The notes beneath the pieces were generated by a model. The model was not told the origin of the DNA. It saw only the letters and a list, made by a program, of their open reading frames with translations, and made no database searches. A stretch of DNA of 39,449 bases from Candidatus Pseudothioglobus aerophilus. Its GTDB lineage: Bacteria > Pseudomonadota > Gammaproteobacteria > PS1 > Pseudothioglobaceae. A program made the position numbers and the translations under genes. The stretch is taken from positions 34,852 to 74,300 of the forward strand of contig JACNFO010000034.1 of the NCBI GenBank assembly GCA_014384565.1, given 5' to 3'. Positions 28,347 through 37,002 of this stretch are shown one piece after another. Within the stretch, counting starts at the first letter, position 1. Each line of letters begins with the position of its first letter.

Positions 28347-29378
28347 TTAATGATGGTTTAGTAAATCAAGTGAATGAATAATTTTTTTAACTGGAGCAGG
28401 AACGCCAAGAGCGATGCTGTTTATTTTATGGTAATTATCAGCTGACCCTGGGGAGTTTACAATAATCGGATTAATCCAAAGAGTGTAATGACTAAATGAA
28501 TGTTTGAATCTAGTCAGTGATTCGACAATTTTTGCCTTAGGGTTGTGGTTAATAATTGTCTCTTCTATTTCTGCTTCATTTTCTGAGCACTCAGCAAAGC
28601 TCCATAGCCCACCCCAGATGCCTTCGCTTGGTCTTTTTTTAAGGTGAATTTCACCTTTTTCATTTTTATAAATTAAGAATACAATATTTCGTTCGGGTTT
28701 TATTTTTTTAGGCTTTTTATTTGGATAGGTGTCCTGTTGATTGTGAATAAAGGCACCACAATTCTTAGATATAGGGCAGCTTTGACAGTTTGGATTTCTT
28801 GGGGTGCAAACAGTAGCCCCAACATCCATTATTGCTTGTGTGTATTCTGCATTTTGTTTTTCAGGAGTATGAAGCTCAGCAAGTCGCCATAATTCATTCA
28901 TAACACTGCTCGAGCTATAATGACCTTCTACTCTATGATACCTTGCCAAGACCCGTTTAACATTGCCATCAAGGATTGCATGTGGCTGGTTGAACGTAAG
29001 AGATAAAATAGCTCCAGCAGTTGACTTGCCAACCCCAGGAAGCGCTATAACTTCTGAATAGGTTTTGGGAAAAATACCTCCGTAAAGAGATAAGGTAATT
29101 TGTGCAGTTTTATGTAAATTACGAGCTCGACTATAGTAGCCAAGGCCAGCCCATGCGGCCAAAACATCATCCTCGCTTGCAGTAGCGAGCGAAGTTATGT
29201 CTGGAAATTTTTTAATGAAGTTGTTGAAATAATCAATAACAGTTTTAACTTGAGTTTGTTGCAACATAACCTCAGATAGCCATACGTGATATCCATTTGG
29301 AGGGCTAGATTGCCAAGGAAGGTTTTTTCTGCCATGCTTTATAAACCAACTTAAGAGGTCACTCGTTAACTCCGTCAC
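28347..29378 (-). CDS. mutY: A/G-specific adenine DNA glycosylase
   Basis: MutY removes adenine mispaired with 8-oxoguanine. The 343-residue product has the catalytic Glu in SEVMLQQTQV (about 36-45), the helix-hairpin-helix ALPGVGKSTAGAI, the catalytic Asp in AILDGNVKRVLARY, and a complete 4Fe-4S loop (CTPRNPNCQSCPISKNC). The C-terminal third has a NUDIX-like fold that recognises 8-oxoguanine, with the RPSEGIWGGLWSF segment. The start overlaps the metA stop by 4 bases (ATGA), so the two are translationally coupled. It is a normal, full-length repair enzyme. Confidence 0.97.
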   Translation of the reverse strand: MTELTSDLLSWFIKHGRKNLPWQSSPPNGYHVWLSEVMLQQTQVKTVIDYFNNFIKKFPDITSLATASEDDVLAAWAGLGYYSRARNLHKTAQITLSLYGGIFPKTYSEVIALPGVGKSTAGAILSLTFNQPHAILDGNVKRVLARYHRVEGHYSSSSVMNELWRLAELHTPEKQNAEYTQAIMDVGATVCTPRNPNCQSCPISKNCGAFIHNQQDTYPNKKPKKIKPERNIVFLIYKNEKGEIHLKKRPSEGIWGGLWSFAECSENEAEIEETIINHNPKAKIVESLTRFKHSFSHYTLWINPIIVNSPGSADNYHKINSIALGVPAPVKKIIHSLDLLNHH

Positions 29379-30433
29379 TTCTCTAGGTTTAGCGGATTAT
29401 TTGGGTCAATAGTCTGCATAAAAGGCTTTCTAATGTTTTCATTAGTTACCTGATAAACACAGCCAATCCAGTTGTTAATAACAGCACTAGCACTATCATG
29501 CCAGGTGTTATCTAGGGTTTTTGTAAGAAGCTTTTCCGGAAAGTCGTTAATAGTCGCCGTTTTATTTATGAGCCTAGCGCGATACTCTGTCAAAATAGCG
29601 CGACTTTGTAGTGACAAATAATTGCTTGGAAATGGCGGGTAGTCTGAGCTTCTTTTTTCGAGGTAAAGCAAAACTTCTCTCTTATATTCCTTTAAAAGAC
29701 TGACGGAGTCATACTCAGGATGCCCTTGAAAGAAGACAATTCTAAAAAGATCAGGACTAACAGCAAGGTGAACACCAATAGGACTTTTAGCTAAAACTAC
29801 AGCCTTTGCCTCTTCAAATTGCGACTCAGTGACCTCATTAAATCGTGAGTGTGGTATGTCAAAGCGTGTGTTAACGCCCTTAACAAGAGGATGTGTTCTA
29901 TCAATTACCTGATGAGGAAATACACCCCAATGTTTTTTTCCAACGGCCTTTCTTTTCTGGCCATACTTAAACTCTAAAACAGCATGGGTTGCAAGGCAAG
30001 AGCATAAGGTCGAGGTTACGTTTTCATAAGACCAGTCAACTACCTCTCTCAGCTGTTCATAAAATGGAGCGAGCTGAAGGTCTGGATCAGTCACATTGGC
30101 GCCCGTAATAATTAGCGCATCAAGTCCTTGAAGTTTAATTTCTTCAAAGGTTTTATAGTGCTCTTTAATGTGCGCTGTCGCATGTTTTCCTCTTTTGATG
30201 CTTGAAAGTGAAAAAGGGTGGACATAAAACTGAGCAATTTGATTTGAATGGCCTACCAATCGAAAAAATTGCCTCTCTGTTGCTTCAAGCGCAGAATCGG
30301 GCATCATATTTAATAACCCAATATGAAGCTCTCTAATGGTTTGATGTTGGGCTCTCTCAACAGAAAGAATTGTTTCGCCTTGTTTTGCAAGACGTTCAAA
30401 TGAAGGTAGTTTAGAGTGTGCTATTAGAGGCAT
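29375..30433 (-). CDS. metA: Homoserine O-acyltransferase (MetA family)
   Basis: MetA activates homoserine with succinyl-CoA (or acetyl-CoA) as the first committed step of methionine synthesis. The 352-residue product has the HTS family sequence: LLNMMPDSALEATERQFFRL, here about residues 40-60, the ITGANVT strand, the nucleophile Cys in STLCSCLATHA, and FFQGHPEYD with the catalytic His/Glu region. It is about 40 residues longer than E. coli MetA, the extra length lying at the N- and C-termini. Whether it uses succinyl- or acetyl-CoA cannot be read safely from the sequence. It follows the P-loop gene by one base and precedes mutY with a 4-base overlap. Confidence 0.94.
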   Translation of the reverse strand: MPLIAHSKLPSFERLAKQGETILSVERAQHQTIRELHIGLLNMMPDSALEATERQFFRLVGHSNQIAQFYVHPFSLSSIKRGKHATAHIKEHYKTFEEIKLQGLDALIITGANVTDPDLQLAPFYEQLREVVDWSYENVTSTLCSCLATHAVLEFKYGQKRKAVGKKHWGVFPHQVIDRTHPLVKGVNTRFDIPHSRFNEVTESQFEEAKAVVLAKSPIGVHLAVSPDLFRIVFFQGHPEYDSVSLLKEYKREVLLYLEKRSSDYPPFPSNYLSLQSRAILTEYRARLINKTATINDFPEKLLTKTLDNTWHDSASAVINNWIGCVYQVTNENIRKPFMQTIDPNNPLNLEK

Positions 30434-30434
30434 G

Positions 30435-31283
30435 TTATTTAAGCGCGCTAGAGATTAAATTTAAAACGTCCTTTGCAGAGTTGCACTTATGAAGCGCATC
30501 ACTTTCAATTGTGCAGCCATATTTATCCGCAAGTGCGCTGTATTTTTTAAGCCTATCTGCAACTAGTTTTGGAAACACCCAGGTAACAAATGCATTTGGG
30601 TTAATTTGAGCTGCGTAAGCTAAACTATTTTCTTTCAAGTAGGAGTGGAGAGCTCCCTCAAAAAACTTTGGGTTATAGTACATTGGCTTTGGCTGGCTTT
30701 TGGCTCTATCAATAAGCAATCTCTCATTTTCCTTGCTTGTTTTAATATAAATAATTAGCGTTTTCTCTGACAGAAGTTGATAAAGTTTTTTGTCTTCTAG
30801 CTCGCATAGACTTCCCCCAGCATCATTAATAAAATGGGCATAACCGTCTTTTAAAGACTGATTAATAAAATGAGGAACCTCATACATTGTCTTTTTTTCT
30901 GCTTCCAAGAAAAGACTTTGGCGATGAATAAACTCCTCAACAGGAAGACCACCTTCTTCAGGATTGCCAACCTTTCCAAGGAACGCAGAAATTGGCTCTA
31001 AGTTATCAAAAGTAACTTGACTATTAATACTTATAGAGTTATTTTCTAGAAGTGGCTTAAGCCATGAATCATTTTTCATTTTATTAGCTACATTATTAAT
31101 GATGTCCTCTTTAAGATGAGTCGCTCCAATTCTATAATCTCCAGAAAAATGGTACCATCCACCTTCTTCGCCAACAAGTTTAGCAAGATGAGTCTTACCT
31201 ACGCCAGACATGCCAAGAAGGGTTAATCGCTTATTTTTTTGATTTATAAATTGTTTGGCAGAATTTATCATATTGACTTTCAT
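30435..31283 (-). CDS. Uncharacterised P-loop NTPase
   Basis: I do not recognise a characterised function. The 282-residue product has a clear Walker A motif, GMSGVGKT (24-31), after a short strand (RLTLLG). GDYRIG (48-53) follows, a conserved-looking segment at the position where small-molecule kinases bind substrate. Other notable segments are a long helical middle, the HFINDAGGSLCEL stretch (a possible Walker B or catalytic Asp), the strand LIIYIKT, and KPMYYNPKFF. I recall similar unnamed 'ATPase' proteins in marine Alpha- and Gammaproteobacteria; this is memory, not a search. The fold looks like a P-loop kinase, not AAA+. It is tightly packed (7-base gap from DUF2797, one base to metA), implying shared expression. 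The start could be residue 5 instead. Confidence 0.75.
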   Translation of the reverse strand: MKVNMINSAKQFINQKNKRLTLLGMSGVGKTHLAKLVGEEGGWYHFSGDYRIGATHLKEDIINNVANKMKNDSWLKPLLENNSISINSQVTFDNLEPISAFLGKVGNPEEGGLPVEEFIHRQSLFLEAEKKTMYEVPHFINQSLKDGYAHFINDAGGSLCELEDKKLYQLLSEKTLIIYIKTSKENERLLIDRAKSQPKPMYYNPKFFEGALHSYLKENSLAYAAQINPNAFVTWVFPKLVADRLKKYSALADKYGCTIESDALHKCNSAKDVLNLISSALK

Positions 31284-31290
31284 TAGTCCA

Positions 31291-32091
31291 TTAGCTACTG
31301 ATTGTAAGGTGATATGAGCTAAATTTTCTTATATTAAGCACACCAGTATTCAACAGCAAATATTGTCCTTTTATGCCCTCTAGAACACCTGAGATGATAG
31401 GCGTTTTATCAAAGTTTAAAGACACAACCTTTGCAGGATATTTTAGCACAGGGTAGCTAATATTTACCTCATCATCGCTGAGGACTGAAGCCTCAGTTTC
31501 TTTTACCGTAGCTGCAATTTCACCAAGTAATGTCTCTTTTAGGGAGGTAAGATCTGATAGCTCCACTTCATTTTTCAGCATATTTCGCCAGTTTGTTTTG
31601 TCGGCCACAAATTGTTTTAATGCAACCTCAATCTTCCCAGAGTCTAGACGTGACTTTGCCTCAATTATAGGCAGCGCTGAAACTGCCCCTTGTTCAATCC
31701 AGCGGCTATAAAGCCTTTTTTTATTGGTGATTCCAACCTTCGGCTTAGATGTATTTGCAAGATAAATAATGGTTGGTTGGAAACAGTAGTTAAGGCCCCA
31801 TTGCGGCTCCCTGCAGGTGCCCTTAGAATAGTGACAAGTCTCAGGCCTCATGATGCATAAGTCGCATCTAGCTAAAACCTGGGTGCATGGAAAGCAATAG
31901 CCCCCAGACCAGCTTTTTTTTGTCCTCATTCCACAATTAGCACAAAGTATTACGTCATTATATTTGAGCTCAATATGCTTTCCTACAACAGCGTTCATGT
32001 CAATTAGATCCTCGCCAATAGGAAGGCTGTATTTTGCACTGCCTCCTTCAAGAGAGGTATTCATCATTTTTATGTGGCCACTTAACTGCAT
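31291..32091 (-). CDS. DUF2797 family protein with a cysteine-rich N-terminal region
   Basis: Function is unknown; the sequence fits DUF2797. The 266-residue product has eight cysteines in its first third: Cys50, 53, 66, 69, 76, 79, 86 and 93, in three CxxC pairs plus two singles near His87. This suggests two zinc sites or an iron-sulfur cluster. It then has IIYLAN (108-113), KVGIT (118-122) and RWIEQGA, with the spacing of a GIY-YIG-like nuclease core (Y, then KxGIT, then an Arg helix), though the usual catalytic residues are not clearly complete. It overlaps the end of purC by 10 bases and precedes the P-loop gene by 7 bases. A nucleic-acid role is inferred only. Confidence 0.75.
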   Translation of the reverse strand: MQLSGHIKMMNTSLEGGSAKYSLPIGEDLIDMNAVVGKHIELKYNDVILCANCGMRTKKSWSGGYCFPCTQVLARCDLCIMRPETCHYSKGTCREPQWGLNYCFQPTIIYLANTSKPKVGITNKKRLYSRWIEQGAVSALPIIEAKSRLDSGKIEVALKQFVADKTNWRNMLKNEVELSDLTSLKETLLGEIAATVKETEASVLSDDEVNISYPVLKYPAKVVSLNFDKTPIISGVLEGIKGQYLLLNTGVLNIRKFSSYHLTISS

Positions 32092-32987
32092 AGTATCACT
32101 TGTATGTCCCTATATTTTTCAGCAGTTTTATTCATAATTGACCCTGGAATTATCGGAGCAGGAGGGGCTTTATCCCAGTCAAGCGTTTCAAGATAGTCCC
32201 TGATAATTTGCTTATCAAAGCTTTTGGGGCTTTTCCCTGAAGCATAGTCAGGCAAAGACCAGAATCTCGACGAGTCTGGGGTTAAAATTTCATCCATTAG
32301 GGTCAGCTTATTTTCAGAGTCTAGGCCAAATTCAAATTTTGTGTCAGCAATAATAATGCTTCGAGATAGCGCGTGTTTTTCAGCAAAATTATAAAGAGCA
32401 AGGCTTATTTTTTTGATTTGCTCTGCAATATCTGCACCCACTAGCGAAGCAACTTCTTTAAAAGATATATTGGCATCATGCTCACCTGCTGCAGCTTTTG
32501 AAGAAGGAGTAAAAATAGGGTTTTTAAGTTTTTCAGCAAGCACCATATTAGGAGGGAGGTCTATTCCACAAACAGATCCAGACCCTAAGTATTCTTTCCA
32601 GCCAGAGCCAATTAAGTAGCCCCTTACAACAGCTTCAATAGGCAGTGGTTTGAGTTTTTTTACAACTATCGCCCTACCTTCAAGCGCTTCAGCCTCATCG
32701 CTTGACAACACTTCTTCAAGCCCAATATTAGTTAAGTGGTTTTGAACAATATGCTCAGTTTTGCCAAACCAATAGTTTGCTATTGATGTAAGAACCTTCC
32801 CTTTTTCTGGAATTGGCTGGTCAAAAACAACATCAAAGGCTGAAAGTCTATCGGTTGTAACTATGAGCATGTTGTTTTTGTCAATATCAAAAATATCCCT
32901 CACCTTGCCACGATGAAGAAGAGGTAGGGATAGCTTTGTTTGCAAACTGGAATGCATAAGGACTATAAAACGAACTAAAGTATTCAT
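32082..32987 (-). CDS. purC: SAICAR synthetase
   Basis: PurC joins aspartate to CAIR in purine synthesis with ATP. The product is the long type (about 290-300 residues) similar to yeast Ade1: LLHRGKVRDIFDID, LIVTTDRLSAFDVVF, EAVVRGYLIGSGWKEYLGSG and the C-terminal DKQIIRDYLETLDWDKAPPAP, here about residues 256-276. The first ATG gives 301 residues, starting MNTLVRFIVLMHSS. A second ATG eleven codons in, MHSSLQTKL (start 32957), fits homologs better because the first ten residues are hydrophobic and unlike the family; neither has a clear Shine-Dalgarno site. It heads a compact minus-strand run ending with ribF. Confidence 0.95.
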   Translation of the reverse strand: MNTLVRFIVLMHSSLQTKLSLPLLHRGKVRDIFDIDKNNMLIVTTDRLSAFDVVFDQPIPEKGKVLTSIANYWFGKTEHIVQNHLTNIGLEEVLSSDEAEALEGRAIVVKKLKPLPIEAVVRGYLIGSGWKEYLGSGSVCGIDLPPNMVLAEKLKNPIFTPSSKAAAGEHDANISFKEVASLVGADIAEQIKKISLALYNFAEKHALSRSIIIADTKFEFGLDSENKLTLMDEILTPDSSRFWSLPDYASGKSPKSFDKQIIRDYLETLDWDKAPPAPIIPGSIMNKTAEKYRDIQVILCS

Positions 32988-33042
32988 TTTAATCGATTGC
33001 GCTATAGCTGGGGTATTGATAAAACTGAAGAATAAAAGAGTG

Positions 33043-34161
33043 TTACTTTATGTTAAGATCCTGAAGAATTTGTCTTGCTCTTTTTTGAAACTCTGGCATT
33101 GCGCTACTTGGCACGAAAGACTGCTTAGGTAATTTTATTTTTTCAGGATCTTGGTGGACCCCATTAACGCGAATTTCATAATGAAGATGGGGGCCAGTTG
33201 ATTGGCCTGTAGACCCTACATAACCAATTAATTCCCCTTTTTTAATCTTTTTTCCAGACTTTAGGCCCGTAGCAAATTTTGATAGGTGGGCATAGACGGT
33301 AAGATAGTTTAAGCCATGCGTTAAATAGATAACGTTGCCATAGCCAGATAACGTGGCCCTATATTTCACAATTCCTTTTGCAGGCGCGTAAATTGGCGTC
33401 CCAGAGGGGGCAGCAAAATCAGTGCCTCGATGAGAGCGATAGATCTTGAGCGTAGGGTGGAATCGCCTTTTTGTAAAGCCAGAGCTAATTCGATTATATT
33501 TCGCAGGCGCAAATGCAAAGGTGTCGTTTGTAGTGGCACCCTTTGAAGTAAAGTATTTATTTTGACCAAGGGTATTTTTATATGAAAAAAGTGCAATAGT
33601 CTTTCTATTCCCAACGTAAACCATTGCAATTGGAGTTTTTCCTCCATTCCAAGACAAAATAAATTTGTCACCCTTTCTTAGGTCTTTGCTAAAGTCCATC
33701 TCCCATGAAAAGTTATCAACCACCATTTTGGTCACTTCAGCAGCTACCCCGGCTTTTTTGGCGTCGTAGTTTAGAGACTTATTGATCGTAATTATGGTTT
33801 CAGATAATTCACCAATTGGCTGGATGCTGGCTTTTCCATAATTAAAAGATTGGCCATCATAGGTTATAAATAGAGGTTTATCATTAGCTGGACTATAAAT
33901 GACTTGGTCGAGTTCATGATTATCATTAAGGGTTATCCTAAACTTATCGCCAGGATAAATATTGTTGAGTCTCTGAGCCCTTTCATCAGAGGCCATTAGT
34001 TTTTTGAGAAGTTTTCCTGATAGGCCCGTGCTAAAGAAGAATTTGTAAAACGCGTCGCCTCTTGACACTTTAAAACTATAGTCATGTGTTCCACTGGCAG
34101 AAGAAGGAGCGCTTAAAAAAACGCAAAATACTAACAAGGAGATTAAGAAAGATTTATACAT
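33043..34161 (-). CDS. M23 family peptidoglycan endopeptidase, MepM-like
   Basis: This is a predicted periplasmic LytM-type metallopeptidase that cuts peptidoglycan cross-links or glycyl bonds. The 372-residue precursor has a signal peptide (about 1-23, ending SSASG), an OapA/LysM-like N-terminal domain (about 25-90), a central beta domain and the LytM domain (about 225-345). Zinc ligands are present: His244 and Asp248 in HRGTDF, and His327 in HLHYE with His325; His292 (YAHLS) completes the site, so it is likely active. It follows dxr by 13 bases, the last gene of uppS-cdsA-dxr, where rseP and bamA commonly sit. Cell-wall remodelling next to the undecaprenyl phosphate gene is a sensible grouping. 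Confidence 0.92.
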   Translation of the reverse strand: MYKSFLISLLVFCVFLSAPSSASGTHDYSFKVSRGDAFYKFFFSTGLSGKLLKKLMASDERAQRLNNIYPGDKFRITLNDNHELDQVIYSPANDKPLFITYDGQSFNYGKASIQPIGELSETIITINKSLNYDAKKAGVAAEVTKMVVDNFSWEMDFSKDLRKGDKFILSWNGGKTPIAMVYVGNRKTIALFSYKNTLGQNKYFTSKGATTNDTFAFAPAKYNRISSGFTKRRFHPTLKIYRSHRGTDFAAPSGTPIYAPAKGIVKYRATLSGYGNVIYLTHGLNYLTVYAHLSKFATGLKSGKKIKKGELIGYVGSTGQSTGPHLHYEIRVNGVHQDPEKIKLPKQSFVPSSAMPEFQKRARQILQDLNIK

Positions 34162-34174
34162 TTAGGGCGGCTTG

Positions 34175-35329
34175 TTATGAAAGACTCGGCTCAATAATAG
34201 ACTGAGCTATTTGACGAGAAAGATAGTCATTTTCCACAACACTTGCAAGTGTGTCAAGCCTTGAAATAGGGGCTATAGCTAAGGTTTTTTCTATAGTTTT
34301 GCTAATGTCTAGAAACCCTATTTTTTTATTTAAAAAAGCGTCTACAGCAACCTCATTAGCAGCATTAAGCGTTCCAGGCATGCTCTGTCCTTGCTCTAAA
34401 GCAGCGTATGCTAGTCCTAGGCACTTGAACCTATCCATATCGGGCGATAAAAATTCAAGTGATGTTTGCTTGGTTAGGTCAAGCTCTTCAACACCAGAAG
34501 TTTGTCGGCTTGGATAGGACAGTGCATAAGATATTGCGCTTCTCATGTCTGGCAGTCCAAGTTGTGACAACACACTGCCATCATTAAAATAAACAAACGA
34601 GTGAATAATGCTTTGAGGATGAATTACTACCTCGATTTTAGAAGGTGAAAGTTGAAATAAGAAGTGAGCTTCAATTACCTCCAGGCCCTTGTTCATCATG
34701 GTGGCAGAGTCAACTGATATTTTTTGGCCCATTTTCCATTTTGGGTGAGCGCAGGCTTGTTTTGGGGTTGCTTTATTAAGCCCTGCTGCTGGTATTTTTA
34801 GAAATGGACCGCCTGACGCTGTTAACTGTATTTTATTAAGCCCCTCTTTGCCACCTTGGAGGCATTGAAATATTGCGCTATGTTCTGAGTCCACAGGGAT
34901 TAATTGTGCGCCAGCTTCTTTGGCGGCATCAACTAATAAATTACCGCCTAAAACTAGAGACTCTTTATTTGCAAGCATAACTCTTTTTCCTGAGGACGCC
35001 GCTGCAAAAGTTGAGGACAGTCCAGCGCTTCCAACTATTGCCGCCATAACAAAATCTGTATTTTTATGAGAGGCTATATCATTTAAAGCGTCCTCGCCTT
35101 GTAAAACGATAACCCCTTCTGGCGCTACCTTTCTTAAGCTCTCTGCAGCCTCTTCATTAGCCATCACTGCAAATTTTGGCATGTGTTTAATGCAAAGCTT
35201 TTCCATTTCCTCCCAGTTTTTGTTTGCTGTTAAGGCAAAGACATTATATTTTTTTGGATGAAGAGACATAACAGCTAGTGTATTTAGCCCAATTGAGCCC
35301 GTTGCCCCTAAAATAGCTACATTTTTCAT
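34175..35329 (-). CDS. dxr: 1-deoxy-D-xylulose 5-phosphate reductoisomerase
   Basis: Dxr (IspC) converts deoxyxylulose phosphate to methylerythritol phosphate, the committed step of the MEP isoprenoid pathway. The 384-residue product has the NADPH-binding GATGSIG near the N-terminus, LANKESLVLGG, PVDSEHSAIFQ with metal-binding acidic residues, SGGPF and the substrate-binding HPKWKMGQKISVDSATMMNKGLE, here about residues 195-217. Length is normal. Its start overlaps the cdsA stop by 4 bases. The order uppS-cdsA-dxr is widely conserved and links isoprenoid supply to undecaprenyl carrier and phospholipid synthesis. Confidence 0.97.
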   Translation of the reverse strand: MKNVAILGATGSIGLNTLAVMSLHPKKYNVFALTANKNWEEMEKLCIKHMPKFAVMANEEAAESLRKVAPEGVIVLQGEDALNDIASHKNTDFVMAAIVGSAGLSSTFAAASSGKRVMLANKESLVLGGNLLVDAAKEAGAQLIPVDSEHSAIFQCLQGGKEGLNKIQLTASGGPFLKIPAAGLNKATPKQACAHPKWKMGQKISVDSATMMNKGLEVIEAHFLFQLSPSKIEVVIHPQSIIHSFVYFNDGSVLSQLGLPDMRSAISYALSYPSRQTSGVEELDLTKQTSLEFLSPDMDRFKCLGLAYAALEQGQSMPGTLNAANEVAVDAFLNKKIGFLDISKTIEKTLAIAPISRLDTLASVVENDYLSRQIAQSIIEPSLS

Positions 35330-36129
35330 AGCAAAAAGAAAGTTAAAAGAAAAAATATTGGAGCAGACGATGTTAGGCTATCAATTCTGTCTAGTATGCC
35401 GCCGTGCCCAGGAAGCATATTGCCACTATCTTTTACTTCTGCAATGCGTTTTAAAACGCTCTCAAATAAGTCACCAAGAACTGATACAAGTGAAACCACC
35501 AGGGCTATAAAACTAAATATTAGAAAATCACTCAATAACGGCGTTTGGGTTGAAACATATGCGTACGAAATAGCAATTACTTGGGCGAGAGCAGCACCAC
35601 CAAGCAGCCCTTCAAGTGTTTTTCCAGGACTAACACGTGGACACAATTTAGTTTTACCAAAAAGCTTGCCTGCAAAGTAAGCGCCGATATCTGCTGCCCA
35701 GATTAAAATCAAAAGAAACAAGACTAATATGGGGTCTAGCAAGTGAAGCGCCATTAGTGCGATTGCCATGGGCACAAAAATAAATAAACCGTTGACTAGC
35801 TTAACGAATAAATTTTTTCTAAGTAGGTGAGAGCCTTTTGGATATACTGATACCCAAATTAAGGCGATTATCCACCAAATTGCAGCAGCATATAGGATGG
35901 TTAAATTTGAAGGCGCAGTACTTAGAAAATAGGTTACTAGTAATATAAGTAAAGCATAAAGTGCCTTACCTGCTAACTGTTTTATTTGAATTAGATTGCA
36001 ATACTCCCAAGAACTAATAACAAGAATTAAAGCAACGGCTAATGCAAAGCTAGCTTGAGTCAATACCAGGATACCAAAAACTGTAATTGGCGCAACAATA
36101 GAGGCCGTTAAGATTCTCTTAAGAAGCAT
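35326..36129 (-). CDS. cdsA: Phosphatidate cytidylyltransferase
   Basis: CdsA makes CDP-diacylglycerol from phosphatidic acid and CTP in the inner membrane, the branch point for phospholipids. The 267-residue product has about eight membrane segments and ends with the family signature, SVLKRIAEVKDSGNMLPGHGG followed by ILDRID, containing the two catalytic Asp residues. Length is typical. Its ATG overlaps the last base of the uppS stop region, and its end overlaps dxr by 4 bases, so the three are translationally coupled. Confidence 0.96.
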   Translation of the reverse strand: MLLKRILTASIVAPITVFGILVLTQASFALAVALILVISSWEYCNLIQIKQLAGKALYALLILLVTYFLSTAPSNLTILYAAAIWWIIALIWVSVYPKGSHLLRKNLFVKLVNGLFIFVPMAIALMALHLLDPILVLFLLILIWAADIGAYFAGKLFGKTKLCPRVSPGKTLEGLLGGAALAQVIAISYAYVSTQTPLLSDFLIFSFIALVVSLVSVLGDLFESVLKRIAEVKDSGNMLPGHGGILDRIDSLTSSAPIFFLLTFFLL

Positions 36130-36884
36130 TATTTTTCACCATTTCGCTTTCCAAATCGGCGCTCTCTCAAGTGAAAGGATTCTATGGCAGTGTCTAATTC
36201 ATGTTCATCAAAGTCGGGCCACAAGGTGTTACAGAAATATAGTTCACTATAAGCAATCTCCCACAGCAAGAAGTTGCTTATCCTGAGTTCTCCACTTGTT
36301 CGAATTAACAGGTCTACCTTGGGGAACTCTGCGAGAGAAGAATGCGCGTTAAAAAGGGAGGTATCAATTTTTTCAGGATCGAGTTCTCCATTGACAGATT
36401 TAATAGCAATTTTTTTGGCAGATTCTACGATATCCCACCGTCCACCATAGTTTGCAGCTATAACAAGATTAAGGCCATTATTATTTGAGAGCTGTTTTTC
36501 TGCGTCATTAGCTAGCCGCTGAATTTCAGGGGTAAAAACGGAAAGATCTCCGATAATTTTGAGCTTAATATTGTTATCGTTTAGTTTCGTTGTTTCATTT
36601 TTCAAAACAGTTAAAAAAAGCTTGAACAAAAGTCCAACTTCTTCACTAGGTCGATTTAAGTTTTCACTACTAAAAGCAAATAGGGTTAAAGTATTAACAC
36701 CAAGCTGTCCACAATGCTTAACAATTTTTCTAACGCTTTGAACCCCTTTTTGGTGCCCACTTGAGCGAGGAAGGCGCCTTGATTTTGCCCATCTTCCATT
36801 GCCATCCATTATGATAGCTATATGCTGGGGCGGTAGTTTTTCGCCTTTCAATGAGCCTAGTTTTTGTTCAGTCATGGAGCGCAA
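36129..36884 (-). CDS. uppS: Undecaprenyl diphosphate synthase
   Basis: UppS extends farnesyl diphosphate to the C55 undecaprenyl diphosphate carrier for peptidoglycan and O-antigen. The 251-residue product has the cis-prenyltransferase motifs: HIAIIMDGNGRWAKSR with the catalytic Asp (about 21-36), the GHQKG segment, FAFSSENLNRP, and the C-terminal DLLIRTSGELRISNFLLWE, here about residues 191-210, with the substrate-binding Arg pair. Length is normal. An alternative start four codons in (MTEQKL) is possible. It heads the uppS-cdsA-dxr-M23 run and diverges from hisF across 118 bases. Confidence 0.97.
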   Translation of the reverse strand: MRSMTEQKLGSLKGEKLPPQHIAIIMDGNGRWAKSRRLPRSSGHQKGVQSVRKIVKHCGQLGVNTLTLFAFSSENLNRPSEEVGLLFKLFLTVLKNETTKLNDNNIKLKIIGDLSVFTPEIQRLANDAEKQLSNNNGLNLVIAANYGGRWDIVESAKKIAIKSVNGELDPEKIDTSLFNAHSSLAEFPKVDLLIRTSGELRISNFLLWEIAYSELYFCNTLWPDFDEHELDTAIESFHLRERRFGKRNGEK

Positions 36885-37002
36885 TTATACCTATTAGGGC
36901 CGTCAAAACCTAATGCAAAGTAGTCATTGATGAGGCTAGATACTATCATTAACATAATGCACTAAAAAACTTGATTAGGTTTATGCGGTAAAATAATGCA
37001 TC

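Noticed and set aside
30435-32091. Defence or toxin-antitoxin system
   Set aside because: The DUF2797/P-loop pair lies inside a housekeeping run without mobile-element signs or known toxin motifs.
36971-36994. TTGATT and TAAAAT as a hisF promoter
   Set aside because: The spacer is only 12 bases, too short for a sigma-70 promoter.
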